Shown here: in pieces, positions 9,498 to 17,673 of the stretch
Layout of the letters: each line of letters starts with the position of its first letter
Position numbering within the stretch: position 1 is the stretch's first letter
Source of the DNA: CALARM01 sp036746235
GTDB taxonomy: Bacteria; Vulcanimicrobiota; SpSt-956; JAKJGF01
NCBI GenBank assembly: GCA_036746235.1
Contig: DAIOEN010000014.1
Location: 1-64,000 of the forward strand
DNA length: 64,000 nucleotides
Direction of reading: 5' to 3'
Translations under genes and position numbers: made by a program
The notes under the pieces: generated by a model
Databases searched by the model: none
The model's input: only the letters and a program-made list of their open reading frames with translations
Told to the model about the DNA's origin: nothing

Positions 9498-9612
9498 ATC
9501 GTGAGTCGTGAGTCGTGAGCAGGGGCGTTTAACTAAACGCCCCTGTATTAAATATACATCACGCATCACGCATCACGCATCACGCATCACGCATCACGCA
9601 TCACGCATCACG
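9494..9612. repeat. Second composite heptad/palindrome element
   Basis: GTGAATC/GTGAGTC units (9494-9519) begin at the stop codon. They are followed by a 26-base palindrome (9520-9545; arms CAGGGGCGTTTA and TAAACGCCCCTG around AC), a short spacer, and exactly eight perfect CATCACG units (9557-9612). The array ends 5 bases before the AGAGGT ribosome site of rfbF. Confidence 0.9.
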
Positions 9613-9631
9613 AAAAAGAGGTAATTTATCA

Positions 9632-10399
9632 ATGAAAGCAGTAATTCTCGCAGGAGGCATGGGAACCAGAATAAGTGAAGAAGCCTCCATAAGACCAAAA
9701 CCTATGGTGGAAATAGGCGGAAAGCCTGTATTATGGCATATTTTAAAAATTTATTCTACTTATTCTATAAATGAATTTATCATATGTCTCGGCTATAAAG
9801 GCTATATGATTAAAGAATATTTTGCAAATTACTTCCTTCATATGTCTGATATCACTTTTGATATGAGTCAGAATAAAATGGAAGTTCACCATAATTATGC
9901 GGAACCATGGAAAGTAACACTTGTAGACACAGGAGAACTTACTCAGACAGGAGGCCGTATCAAACGTATCAGACATTATTTAAATGATGAAGATTTCTGT
10001 CTTACCTATGGAGACGGAGTTGGTAATATAGATATTCCTGCTCTTCTTTCTTTTCATAAAAACGAGAAAACCCTTGTTACTATGACTGCAGTACAGCCTC
10101 CCGGCAGATTCGGTTCACTGGATATGGACGGCAACAGAGTTAACAGATTTAAAGAAAAACCCGATGGAGACGGCGGATGGATAAACGGCGGATTTTTTGT
10201 TGTGTCAAAAAAAGCAATAGATTATATTGCCGGTGATGATACCCTGTGGGAAAAAGAACCTCTGGAAAATCTGGCAAAAGAAGGACAGCTTTCCGCATAT
10301 CTCCACAGAGGTTTCTGGCGCCCGATGGATACACTGAGAGATAAAAATTATCTGGAAAGCCTCTGGCAGTCAGGAAATCCTCCGTGGAAGATCTGGTAG
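9632..10399 (+). CDS. rfbF: Glucose-1-phosphate cytidylyltransferase
   Basis: The enzyme makes CDP-glucose from CTP and glucose 1-phosphate, the first step to CDP-linked 3,6-dideoxyhexoses and related sugars. The 255-residue length equals the family norm. The nucleotidyltransferase signature AVILAGGMGTRISEE, the sugar-site KPMVEIGGKPVLWHILK, the YGDGVGN metal-binding loop and the FKEKPDGDGGWINGGFFV segment are all present. No CDP-glucose 4,6-dehydratase or other rfb gene lies beside it, so it is an orphan here. Its leader contains the CATCACG array immediately before the ribosome site AGAGGT. Confidence 0.93.
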   Translation: MKAVILAGGMGTRISEEASIRPKPMVEIGGKPVLWHILKIYSTYSINEFIICLGYKGYMIKEYFANYFLHMSDITFDMSQNKMEVHHNYAEPWKVTLVDTGELTQTGGRIKRIRHYLNDEDFCLTYGDGVGNIDIPALLSFHKNEKTLVTMTAVQPPGRFGSLDMDGNRVNRFKEKPDGDGGWINGGFFVVSKKAIDYIAGDDTLWEKEPLENLAKEGQLSAYLHRGFWRPMDTLRDKNYLESLWQSGNPPWKIW

Positions 10400-10454
10400 G
10401 AATATGATTTGATATTTTTTTATAGTCTATACTATTATTAGGAGGTAAATGATT

Positions 10455-11318
10455 TTGCAAATTATTAATGGTACAAAAGGGTTTCAATATAGAGGTACTT
10501 TATCCGGAACCTCTTTTATGACAGAAAAAAATCAAGATAGAATCGAGTTGAATTATAGTAAACATCTTGAAAGCACGAGGGATTTTCAAAGTGATCTGGA
10601 ATTACTCAGAAAAACTTCCAATGAAATAAAAAAAGAACAGACGCAAGAAGCAAAAGAGTTTTCTTTAATTGGGAAAATAATAAATTCAGGACCTAAAAAC
10701 CCGGATAATTGTAAATATGTCAAAAATTTTAAGGAACTCTTTGAAACGGGAAAAGTTAAGCCTGGAGATATTGTCCTTCTTGGTAAATCTTCGAATATTT
10801 TATTGAATATAATGGGCAAACTTATACCGGGTGAGTATACTCATGCGGGAATGTATCTGGGAAAAAATGAAAAAGGGGAACATATAGGTATTGAAGGTTG
10901 GTGGCCTAAAACTTCTATATGTAAAATTGATTCCTGGCCGAAGTGCTGGAATACATGGTCAATAGTAAGACCTCACCATCCAGATGGAAAAGAATTGACT
11001 GATGAAGAAAGCAACAAAACAGTAGACTTTGCCAGAGCTTCTGTAGGATGTGAATATAATTTAAATCTATTAATGAATAATGTTGAAATTCCAATTGATA
11101 AGGAGAAAACAGAGTTTTACTGTTCTCAGCTTGTCTGGGCTTCTTATTATTATACGACAGGTATTAATCTCGACCAGAATCCGGACTTTAATATTAAGTA
11201 TATGTGGGGAATTGCACCTCAGGAACTTCATGATTCGAATAATGTTTCGATTATTGCTAAGGATATAAATAATTCCGAGGTGCAGGAACAGGTAAATACA
11301 ATTATCTGTAAGGAGTAA
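10455..11318 (+). CDS. YiiX-like permuted NlpC/P60 cysteine hydrolase
   Basis: A 288-residue protein with a YiiX/YebB-type (permuted papain-like) domain over about 95-275. It is recognised by KPGDIVLLGK, the histidine in YTHAGMYLG (His about 130), the acidic GIEGWW (Glu about 147) and the nucleophile in FYCSQLVWASY (Cys about 223). Such enzymes cut amide bonds, in peptidoglycan peptides or as lipid-amide hydrolases; the substrate is unknown here and no signal peptide is seen. The TTG at 10455 lies 9 bases after GGAGG and is preferred to the ATG at 10449, which is only 3 bases from it. The polar N-terminus (1-90) is unrecognised. Confidence 0.78.
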   Translation: MQIINGTKGFQYRGTLSGTSFMTEKNQDRIELNYSKHLESTRDFQSDLELLRKTSNEIKKEQTQEAKEFSLIGKIINSGPKNPDNCKYVKNFKELFETGKVKPGDIVLLGKSSNILLNIMGKLIPGEYTHAGMYLGKNEKGEHIGIEGWWPKTSICKIDSWPKCWNTWSIVRPHHPDGKELTDEESNKTVDFARASVGCEYNLNLLMNNVEIPIDKEKTEFYCSQLVWASYYYTTGINLDQNPDFNIKYMWGIAPQELHDSNNVSIIAKDINNSEVQEQVNTIICKE

Positions 11319-11361
11319 TAACATTGTCGAAGGAAAAATGACTCCAGATACAGTGGTGGTA

Positions 11362-11393
11362 AGCAGTGGCAGAACATTTCTGCCACTGCTTTT
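11362..11393. terminator. Intrinsic terminator between convergent genes
   Basis: A perfect 13-base-pair hairpin (AGCAGTGGCAGAA at 11362-11374; loop CAT; TTCTGCCACTGCT at 11378-11390) is followed by TTT. It separates the plus-strand hydrolase from the minus-strand glyA-gcvT fusion. Confidence 0.85.
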
Positions 11394-11398
11394 AAGTA

Positions 11399-14300
11399 TT
11401 ATTCCTCACAGCAAGATTTGTCTGCTGTCATATCGGGAAATCTCTTTACGATTTCTCCTGTTTCATGGAGAATAACCTTATCTCCTCCGGAAAGTTTATC
11501 CTTCTGTTTTTCATCTACCTTTGGAGGAAGGATAAAGACTCCTATTTTATCTCCCACTTTAGCAAATTTCCTGTTTATACAAGCCAGTCCTACCTGATGC
11601 TCATCTGTTCCGAGGGCACAGCTTGTGACTTCTCCTATATATTCTCCTCTTACTGATACTACAGGACTTCCGGGTTTTACCATTCTTATGCCTTTAGATA
11701 TCATTCTGAAGCGTACAATCTCAAGGGTTCTCTTTTCGTCTTTTTCTATGGAACCGGCTCTTCCTACAAAGAAAGGTTTGTGAAATTTGACAAATGAGCC
11801 ATAACCTGCTTCTACTGGTGTAAGGGAGAATTTACCTGATAGTTCATGACCGTAAAGAGGAAGCCCTGCTTCTGTTCTGGTAGAATCCCTTGCGCCGAGT
11901 GCTGTCGGTTTGATACCGAATGGTTTTCCCTTTTCCAGTAAGAGATTCCAGAGTTTTACCTGATGGTCGGGGTGGACATATATTTCAAATCCTACTTCTT
12001 CGCCAGTATAGCCTGTTCTTGCTATTATGAGATCCATGTCTTCAGCCACTGTGCGTACAAAGTAGAATTTCTTGAGGTTTTCCAGTTCCCATATAACATC
12101 CCTGTCTGTGATAAAGGTTTTTAATATATCCAGAGATGCAGGGCCCTGAAGAGCCATGTCTGCCCTTCTTTCTTTACCGCAGGCATGGTCTCTTAAATTT
12201 CTTATCTCTACATCTGCATCTATTTCAGCATAAAGGTTTTCTCTGTTTATTATAACCTTCTTCTCTTTTACAGCATGAAGCCATGCCCAGTCTTTATCAG
12301 CATTTGCCGCATTTACTACCATCATATAATGAGTGGGAGGGTCTATACCGTAGACGAGTATATCATCTATGGGAATTCCGTCTGCATCCAGAAGATAGGA
12401 ATAAACTGCCTGGCCTTTCTGGATTCTCGGAACATAATTTGCGCTTACAAGGTCTAAAAATCGTACTGCATTTTCTCCTTTGAAGTCGAAGATACCCATA
12501 TGGGATACATCAAACAGGCCTGCTGCCTGCCTTACTGCCATATGTTCTTCTTTAATGCCGCTGTATTTTACCGGCATTTCCCATCCGGCAAAGGGCACAA
12601 TAGAGGTTTTTGTGGCAAGTTTCTGATGTTCTTCAAAAAGGCCTGTCCTCTGTAAAGTTCCCTGCTTTTCTTCATAGACAAAGGTTGTTTTATCTGATTT
12701 TACGGTATCTCCCAGCTTTGTTAATAAAAATTTCTGGCCCACAAAATATGGTTTGGAGAGTTTGAAATATGAAGGTTTTTTATTATAAAGAGAGAGAATA
12801 TCTTCTCTTTCTTCTCCGTCTATGTAAACAGGGAGTCCTTCCTGCTCTTTAAGCTTATCTCTTGTCTCTGTGCCTGCAGGTTTCACCCCGGCAGAGAGGA
12901 GTTTTTCCCATAGTTCGGCAGCTTTTTTACGGTTTATGATGAATTCATATCTCATTGTACATGAACGGGAGATAATTACAGGAGTTCCGTCCATATTATA
13001 TTCTATAAAATGACCTTCCTTTAATTCTTCCAGGGATGGAAATATTTTTTTGATTGCAGAGTAAGCTTTTGCTCCGTATAAAGCCAGAGCAGATGTGGAA
13101 GGCCTGAGATCATTTATTTCACATGGCCCTTCTATTTTTGCAAATAATTCATCTCTGTCAAAGAGAGTGTAACCGATGGATAAAGCTCTGAAATATCTCT
13201 TCAGTTTCAGGTGGTTGGGAGCATTACATATTACAAAAAATGTGTCTCTGTCTTTTCTTTTTGAGTCATGCCTCATTATAATGACATCATCAAGGAGTTC
13301 ATAGTTATGATCAAACATGAAGGATTTCTGGCTCTCTCCCGGTTTCAGTTCATAAATATTATTTGTAGTAATGGCCTGAAGAAAAGCTTTTGCCCTTTCT
13401 CCTTTTACTTCTATAATTCCGGAGTCGCTAATATCAAATACCAGACAGTCATCTTCCGAATGTTTAATTTCTTCATCTCCGTAGAAAGCAGGCATTTTAT
13501 ATCCATGATAATCCTTCATCGTGGCAGAAAGTTTTTCATGTTCTTTAATGAGAGGTGTTTCTCTATCGGGCTGATAGGGAAGATCGAAATAGGGATACAT
13601 TCTTCTTTCCGATAGACCTTCTCCCGGAAATTCCTTTGTAAGACTGTCTATTTCGCATTTCGCATCATCCATGACCGATTGGAGGATTTTTCCTCTTCCC
13701 ACATAACCTCCGGGCCAGAGATATCTGAAAGGTTTTATAGTTGTAAGAACCTTATGGACAGTGTGGGCAATACGCTTCATTTCCTCTGAGCCCATACCGC
13801 GCTGGCTCACCCAGGTAGTGCCGAACCTTATTGCAGAAGGTCTTGCCGCCTTATCATCACCTGCTATGGTGTTTTTATTGCAGACTATGCCGCATATATC
13901 CAGAATTCTTGATGCCATTTCTCCGTCAAGTTCATAATGGCTTTCCTGTTTTATACCTTTCAGGTCTATTAAAACCATATGGGTATCCGTACCGCCGTAT
14001 GCAAGTTTAAAGCCCAGTTCTTTAAATGCTTCGCCGAGTGCAAGGGCATTTTCTTTTATTCTTTTTTGAAGTTCTCTGAACTGTTCTGTTCCTGCAAGTT
14101 TAAAGGCCACAGCTTTTGCTGCAATATTATTTATATGAGGGCCTCCCTGTTCGCCCGGGAATACAGCATTATTTATCTTTTTTGCGATTTCTCTGTTTGT
14201 TGAGAGTATGACTGCGCCGCGGGGGCCGCACATGGTTTTATGGGTAGTAAATGTTATGATATCTGCAAAGCCTACTGGGTTATTACACTGTCCTGCTACA

Positions 14301-15031
14301 ATAAGTCCTGCAATATGGGCTATGTCTGCCATAAGAAGAGCCCCTGTTTTCTTTGCAATTTCTCTGAATTTTGCCCAGTCTATGTCCCAGGGATAGGCAC
14401 TGTACCCTGCTATTATGATTTTAGGTTTATTTTGTATTGCTAATTTCTCTATTGAATCAAAATTTAAAATCCCTGTTTTACTGTCTACACCGTAATGGAC
14501 TACATTATATCTTTTTCCAGATCTGTTTACAGGGCTTCCATGGGTAAGATGGCCTCCGTGGCTCAGGTTCATACCCATAATGGTATCACCGGGGTTAATG
14601 AAAGCTTCATATACTGCATTGTTTGCAGCGGCTCCCGACAGGGATTGGACATTTGTAAATATTTTCTCCGAAGAGATTTCTTTTGTTTCAAAGAGTTTTG
14701 CCAGGCGCAACATAGCAAGGGCTTCGACAAAATCTACATAGTCACAGCCTTTATAATAACGTCTGTCGTAAAATCTCTGAAAGAGCGGAATTTCTCTTCT
14801 GTATTCAGAGAGTTCCTCTTTTTCTTCTGTCGTCATACGCAGTGAAGGATAACCTTCTGCATAGATATTTGTGAAATTTGAAGCAAGTGTTTCCTTTACT
14901 GCTTCAGGGCATAGGCTTTCAGAGGCAATCATAATGATTTTCCTCTCCTGCCTTTCATTTTCTAATTGAGTAAGGAATTTAACATCAGGGTCAATATAGG
15001 ATAGTTCTTCTTTAAAAATAAACCGGGACAT
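11399..15031 (-). CDS. Serine hydroxymethyltransferase / GcvT-like / aminomethyltransferase fusion
   Basis: One 1210-residue chain joins three folate enzymes. Residues 1-about 430 are SHMT (GlyA), which interconverts serine and glycine with tetrahydrofolate; the PLP lysine is Lys265 in FTTHKT. It has an insertion of about 25 residues (about 66-91) between EGYPS and the RYYKGCDYVD motif. Residues about 490-815 are a divergent GcvT-fold domain (VFDISDSGIIEVKG, YELKPGESQKSFMFD). Residues about 825-1205 are a canonical aminomethyltransferase (PFAGWEMPVKYSG, LFDVSHMG, ARTGYTGEEVGFEIYV, LGARDSTRTEAGLPLYGHEL). The fusion could channel methylene-tetrahydrofolate between glycine cleavage and serine synthesis. 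No gcvH or gcvP is nearby. AAGGAG lies 11 bases before ATG 15031. No glycine riboswitch was recognised in the leader. Confidence 0.92.
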   Translation of the reverse strand: MSRFIFKEELSYIDPDVKFLTQLENERQERKIIMIASESLCPEAVKETLASNFTNIYAEGYPSLRMTTEEKEELSEYRREIPLFQRFYDRRYYKGCDYVDFVEALAMLRLAKLFETKEISSEKIFTNVQSLSGAAANNAVYEAFINPGDTIMGMNLSHGGHLTHGSPVNRSGKRYNVVHYGVDSKTGILNFDSIEKLAIQNKPKIIIAGYSAYPWDIDWAKFREIAKKTGALLMADIAHIAGLIVAGQCNNPVGFADIITFTTHKTMCGPRGAVILSTNREIAKKINNAVFPGEQGGPHINNIAAKAVAFKLAGTEQFRELQKRIKENALALGEAFKELGFKLAYGGTDTHMVLIDLKGIKQESHYELDGEMASRILDICGIVCNKNTIAGDDKAARPSAIRFGTTWVSQRGMGSEEMKRIAHTVHKVLTTIKPFRYLWPGGYVGRGKILQSVMDDAKCEIDSLTKEFPGEGLSERRMYPYFDLPYQPDRETPLIKEHEKLSATMKDYHGYKMPAFYGDEEIKHSEDDCLVFDISDSGIIEVKGERAKAFLQAITTNNIYELKPGESQKSFMFDHNYELLDDVIIMRHDSKRKDRDTFFVICNAPNHLKLKRYFRALSIGYTLFDRDELFAKIEGPCEINDLRPSTSALALYGAKAYSAIKKIFPSLEELKEGHFIEYNMDGTPVIISRSCTMRYEFIINRKKAAELWEKLLSAGVKPAGTETRDKLKEQEGLPVYIDGEEREDILSLYNKKPSYFKLSKPYFVGQKFLLTKLGDTVKSDKTTFVYEEKQGTLQRTGLFEEHQKLATKTSIVPFAGWEMPVKYSGIKEEHMAVRQAAGLFDVSHMGIFDFKGENAVRFLDLVSANYVPRIQKGQAVYSYLLDADGIPIDDILVYGIDPPTHYMMVVNAANADKDWAWLHAVKEKKVIINRENLYAEIDADVEIRNLRDHACGKERRADMALQGPASLDILKTFITDRDVIWELENLKKFYFVRTVAEDMDLIIARTGYTGEEVGFEIYVHPDHQVKLWNLLLEKGKPFGIKPTALGARDSTRTEAGLPLYGHELSGKFSLTPVEAGYGSFVKFHKPFFVGRAGSIEKDEKRTLEIVRFRMISKGIRMVKPGSPVVSVRGEYIGEVTSCALGTDEHQVGLACINRKFAKVGDKIGVFILPPKVDEKQKDKLSGGDKVILHETGEIVKRFPDMTADKSCCEE

Positions 15032-15095
15032 GTAATGGATTACTCCTTTCGATAATTTAGATTATATTTCATAAAATAACTTCAGGATAAAGTGT

Positions 15096-15148
15096 ATGAG
15101 AATCGTGACGCGTGACGCGTGACGCGTGACGCGAGGACAGATTTTCAT
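15096..15148. repeat. Heptad element flanked by ATGAGAAT inverted ends
   Basis: ATGAGAATCGT is followed by four GTGACGC units, GAGGACAG and ATTTTCAT. The ends are imperfect inverted repeats. It lies in the leader of the SHMT/GcvT fusion, where the mRNA strand reads TCACGCG. Similar copies are at 45855-45908 and 39918-39969. Confidence 0.8.
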
Positions 15149-15256
15149 TTCTGTGAAGTCAGTCATGGATCTTTGTATGAAAATCTTATATTAAATATCT
15201 TTTCGAAATTATAATAGAAAGTCCTTCCGAAATATAGAAAAGGTTGTATTTTTTAT

Positions 15257-15285
15257 TTGGGTTAAATGCCGTAGTATGATATAAT
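15257..15285 (+). promoter_or_regulatory. Putative extended -10 promoter for the zinc-ribbon gene
   Basis: TTGGGT (15257-15262) and TATAAT (15280-15285) are 17 bases apart, with a TG one base before the -10. Transcription would start near 15292. Confidence 0.5.
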
Positions 15286-15314
15286 TATCTGATATAGTTA
15301 CTGAAGGGTGATTT

Positions 15315-15371
15315 GTGAGTCGTGAGTAGTAAAGACAATCTTCCACTCACGTCTCACGTCTCACGACTCAC
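15315..15371 (+). promoter_or_regulatory. Leader hairpin built from opposed heptad arrays
   Basis: GTGAGTCGTGAG (15315-15326) is perfectly complementary to CTCACGACTCAC (15360-15371), with additional CACGTCT units in the loop. The hairpin lies between the putative promoter and the AGGAGGTG ribosome site (about 15383-15390), so it would be in the 5' leader. Confidence 0.55.
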
Positions 15372-15396
15372 TATAAATATTCAGGAGGTGAATTAT

Positions 15397-15876
15397 TTGA
15401 TTCGTAAAGAAGATTCTATAGGCATATTATGTCGCTATGACAGTACTTTTGATTTATGTCTGGAAGCAATAAAAAAAATTCAGGGCTCTACTATAAGTAA
15501 AGAAGATAGGTCTGCCGGCATAGTTGAAGCAAAAACCGGTATTACTTTCACAAGTCTCGGAGATATAATAACAATTAAATTAATTAAAATTAACGAAGAT
15601 AGGACAAAAGTAGATGTTTCAAGCTGCACTGCTGCAAGTACGGTATTGTTTGATTATGGTAAAAATCAGAAAAATGTGGATACGATAATCTCCTTTTTAA
15701 AACCATATGGGACAGAAGCATTACATGGGGCTACCATGCCTTCTGTTCATGGGGGCAGTATGCCTGCTACACCGGTAATCATTAAGGAAAGAGAAGTCCT
15801 TATACGCTGTTCCTATTGTGCAAGTCTCAATGAACAGGGACTTACTACCTGTAAATCCTGCGGAGGAAGCCTGTGA
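15397..15876 (+). CDS. Small zinc-ribbon protein of unknown function
   Basis: The TTG start at 15397 lies 7 bases after AGGAGGTG and gives a 159-residue protein. Longer reading frames run back into the repeat array and are rejected. Residues 1-about 100 form a compact alpha/beta domain (LCRYDSTFDLCLEAIKKI, GDIITIKLIKI) of unrecognised family. A short Gly/Met/Pro linker leads to a C-terminal zinc ribbon, CSYCASLNEQGLTTCKSC. There is no signal peptide. The following hairpin at 15912-15939 is a good terminator, so the gene appears monocistronic. Confidence 0.7.
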   Translation: MIRKEDSIGILCRYDSTFDLCLEAIKKIQGSTISKEDRSAGIVEAKTGITFTSLGDIITIKLIKINEDRTKVDVSSCTAASTVLFDYGKNQKNVDTIISFLKPYGTEALHGATMPSVHGGSMPATPVIIKEREVLIRCSYCASLNEQGLTTCKSCGGSL

Positions 15877-15902
15877 GTTATTTCAGTGAGCAGTGAATGG
15901 AG

Positions 15903-15970
15903 CTTATTATCAGCTTCTGCCTGCCAGGCAGAAGCTTTTTATGAATACCCTTTTAACTGTGACGGTACTA
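15903..15970. mobile_element. Deleted copy of a palindromic repeat element, serving as terminator
   Basis: AGCTTCTGCCTG and CAGGCAGAAGCT (around 15912-15936) form a 12-base-pair hairpin followed by T5. The right flank (AGCTTTTTATGAATACCC through GACGGTACT) matches the reversed left end of the element at 38204-38414. The two inner repeats appear joined with the centre deleted. It follows the zinc-ribbon gene and can end its transcript. Confidence 0.7.
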
Positions 15971-15974
15971 ATTA

Positions 15975-16197
15975 CCGACAGCGTTAAATACTCCACTAAA
16001 TACAATCGCCCGGCTTTGCCTGTCTGGCGCTCTTACGGAAAAATCTAAACTGGAACATCCAGGTTTGATAGAGCTTGCATCATGCCACATTGCCTTATAT
16101 GCGATTAAAATACACCTGTTCTACCGTGATATTTTTCCTCCAGAGCACCAGACAGGCAAAGCCTTATGATTGATAGCCTGATTTTATAGCGCTATGG
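15975..16197. mobile_element. MITE-like palindromic element, about 220 bp
   Basis: Inner inverted repeats of 22 bases at 16012-16033 (GGCTTTGCCTGTCTGGCGCT core) and 16142-16163 match at 21 of 22 positions. The flanks GCTCTTACGGAAAAAT and, on the other side reversed, GCTCTGGAGGAAAAAT match the 38.2-38.4 kb element in the opposite orientation. Outer ends (about 15975 and 16197, AGCGTTA/TAGCGCT) are less clear. There is no ORF inside. Confidence 0.65.
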
Positions 16198-16221
16198 GAA
16201 GACATTAATTACAAAATATCT

Positions 16222-16260
16222 GGTGCCATATTTACCGATGGCACCACCTGGTGTTTTTTT
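16222..16260 (+). terminator. Weak hairpin followed by T run
   Basis: GGTGCCAT (16222-16229) pairs with ATGGCACC (16238-16245). A second small hairpin CACC/GGTG precedes seven T. It may end plus-strand transcripts facing the minus-strand gene. Confidence 0.35.
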
Positions 16261-16269
16261 CCCTGACTC

Positions 16270-17022
16270 TTAAGGAATAAATAAATCCTCATCAAGTCCA
16301 TCATTTATTGAAGTCTCTTTTAAAATTATATAGCAGGTCATTTTCCCGTTTTCATATTTCTCTATCCTGAGAGGCATCCATCGTCCGTCTTTAAGTTGCC
16401 ATGGATTCTTATAAAGAGTGGTTTTTACCGTTTCTTTTTCTCCTTCTGTTACTCTGTATTCTTCTTTAAGAGGTATAAATCTTTCCCTGTCTATCCATAC
16501 AGTCAATATCTTTGCCTCCGGGTCCTGTTCATTCGTTATATTTATGACATATACGTCTCTGTCGGAAAATTGTTCTGCCGAAACAAGGGTATAGTTTCTG
16601 TATTGATCCTGTGGCTGAATATCAATGCCGAATGGAAGAAAGAGGGAATGATGGTGATCATCTTCTTTTTTACTGATCATTTGATTTCCAATATGGGCAG
16701 TCTCTATTATTCCATCCCTTATGGTGAGTACAGAAAGATCCGATTGTGCCTGAGGATCTACCATGGTCTTTTCCGTTCTTATCTTATTTGGTGCATAAAA
16801 AAAGACTTTTGCAGTAAAAAATAATTCCATAAGATCCTTTGCTTCCTGCTTTTTTATGGCAGGACCGAAACAATCCAGGTCTATTATCATATCTTTTATT
16901 TTTCCGTAACTTTCCGACATATAGAGATTTCCTATTATCTTATCTCCTGTAATTTCCTGACTCCAGGTTTTTACGGAAAATAACATCATTAAAGATACGA
17001 TTACCAGCGTATTTCTTATCAT
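16270..17022 (-). CDS. LolA-like outer-membrane lipoprotein-sorting family protein
   Basis: The 250-residue protein has a signal peptide (1-about 21, cleavage near TWS-QE). Its beta-rich body is typical of the LolA/LppX superfamily: KVFFYAPNKIRTEK, DGIIETAHIGNQM, YVINITNEQDPEAKILTVWIDRE, PLKEEYRV, and the C-terminal DGRWMPLRIEKYENG. These proteins bind lipid or lipoprotein acyl chains outside the membrane. AGGCGG precedes the start. It stands alone, with no lolCDE nearby. The exact ligand is unknown, and the presence of an outer membrane cannot be concluded from this gene alone. Confidence 0.75.
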   Translation of the reverse strand: MIRNTLVIVSLMMLFSVKTWSQEITGDKIIGNLYMSESYGKIKDMIIDLDCFGPAIKKQEAKDLMELFFTAKVFFYAPNKIRTEKTMVDPQAQSDLSVLTIRDGIIETAHIGNQMISKKEDDHHHSLFLPFGIDIQPQDQYRNYTLVSAEQFSDRDVYVINITNEQDPEAKILTVWIDRERFIPLKEEYRVTEGEKETVKTTLYKNPWQLKDGRWMPLRIEKYENGKMTCYIILKETSINDGLDEDLFIP

Positions 17023-17095
17023 AAATAATAACCGCCTTTCTATTCTTAAGCCATTAATTTACGTAATCGTTCATCTACCAGCTTTTATGTTAGCT

Positions 17096-17163
17096 ACCAT
17101 CACCTATCACTCATCACTCTTCACTCTTCACTTTTCACTTTTCACTCTTCACTTTTCACTCTA
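17096..17163. repeat. Heptad array, TTCACTC/TTCACTT type
   Basis: About nine units with period 7 (TATCACT, CATCACT, TTCACTC, TTCACTT). It lies in the divergent intergenic region, upstream of the promoter of the plus-strand uvrA operon. Confidence 0.85.
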
Positions 17164-17232
17164 TTATACTATAAATCACCTGATAATTTTTGTAAAAAAA
17201 AGAAATTATCCTCTAAAAATATTGATAAAAAC

Positions 17233-17261
17233 TTGAGTTTACAATAAAGTTAATCTATAAT
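17233..17261 (+). promoter_or_regulatory. Sigma70 promoter of the uvrA operon
   Basis: TTGAGT (17233-17238) and a perfect TATAAT (17256-17261) are 17 bases apart. The predicted leader of about 110 nucleotides is filled mostly by the heptad array at 17285-17355. Confidence 0.7.
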
Positions 17262-17284
17262 GTTTATAGTTTGTAATTATTCTT

Positions 17285-17355
17285 CGGTCACGTATCACGC
17301 ATTACGCATTACGCATCACGCATTACGCGTAACGCGTCACGCGTTACGCGTCACG
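17285..17355 (+). repeat. Heptad array, CATTACG/CGTCACG type, in the uvrA operon leader
   Basis: About ten units (CGTATCA, CGCATTA, CGCATCA, CGCGTAA, CGCGTCA). It is in the TCAC orientation relative to the downstream gene and ends CACGAT a few bases before the AAGGAGAT ribosome site. Confidence 0.88.
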
Positions 17356-17378
17356 ATAAAGAAGGAGATAGAACATAG

Positions 17379-17669
17379 ATGATAAATGAAGACAGGGAAG
17401 ATTTTATGACAAAGGAAATACGTATACTTGCCGATACGCCTCCGAGTAAAGAACTTTTACCGAAATATGAAAAAGCCCTGGAATATCTGTCAGATGTACC
17501 TGATATACCTGAAAATACTACTATGCTCGATCAGGCGGCAATAAAAGCTTTAATAGAAGAAAAAGACAGGGCAAAGGCAAGAACTATGGAAGAAAAAATA
17601 GAATTACGGAGAAAAAAAGCACTTAAAGAAAGAATCAAAGAAAATATGGATAAAGCTTTAGAAGAATAA
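17379..17669 (+). CDS. Small charged protein upstream of uvrA
   Basis: A 96-residue, highly charged, helical protein, rich in Lys/Glu/Arg in its C-terminal half (EEKDRAKARTMEEKIELRRK). No domain is recognised. The start ATG 17379 follows AAGGAGAT at 11 bases; an internal ATG at 17406 is possible. It ends 4 bases before the GTG of uvrA, so it is co-transcribed and probably translationally coupled with it. Its function is unknown. Confidence 0.65.
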   Translation: MINEDREDFMTKEIRILADTPPSKELLPKYEKALEYLSDVPDIPENTTMLDQAAIKALIEEKDRAKARTMEEKIELRRKKALKERIKENMDKALEE

Positions 17670-17673
17670 ACCT

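Noticed and set aside
15032..15300. Glycine riboswitch before the SHMT/GcvT fusion
   Set aside because: The leader shows only the heptad element and AT-rich DNA; no conserved glycine-aptamer core was seen.
15322..15396. N-terminal extension of the zinc-ribbon gene from ATG 15322
   Set aside because: These codons lie in TCAC heptads and a hairpin; the AGGAGGTG before TTG 15397 fixes the start.
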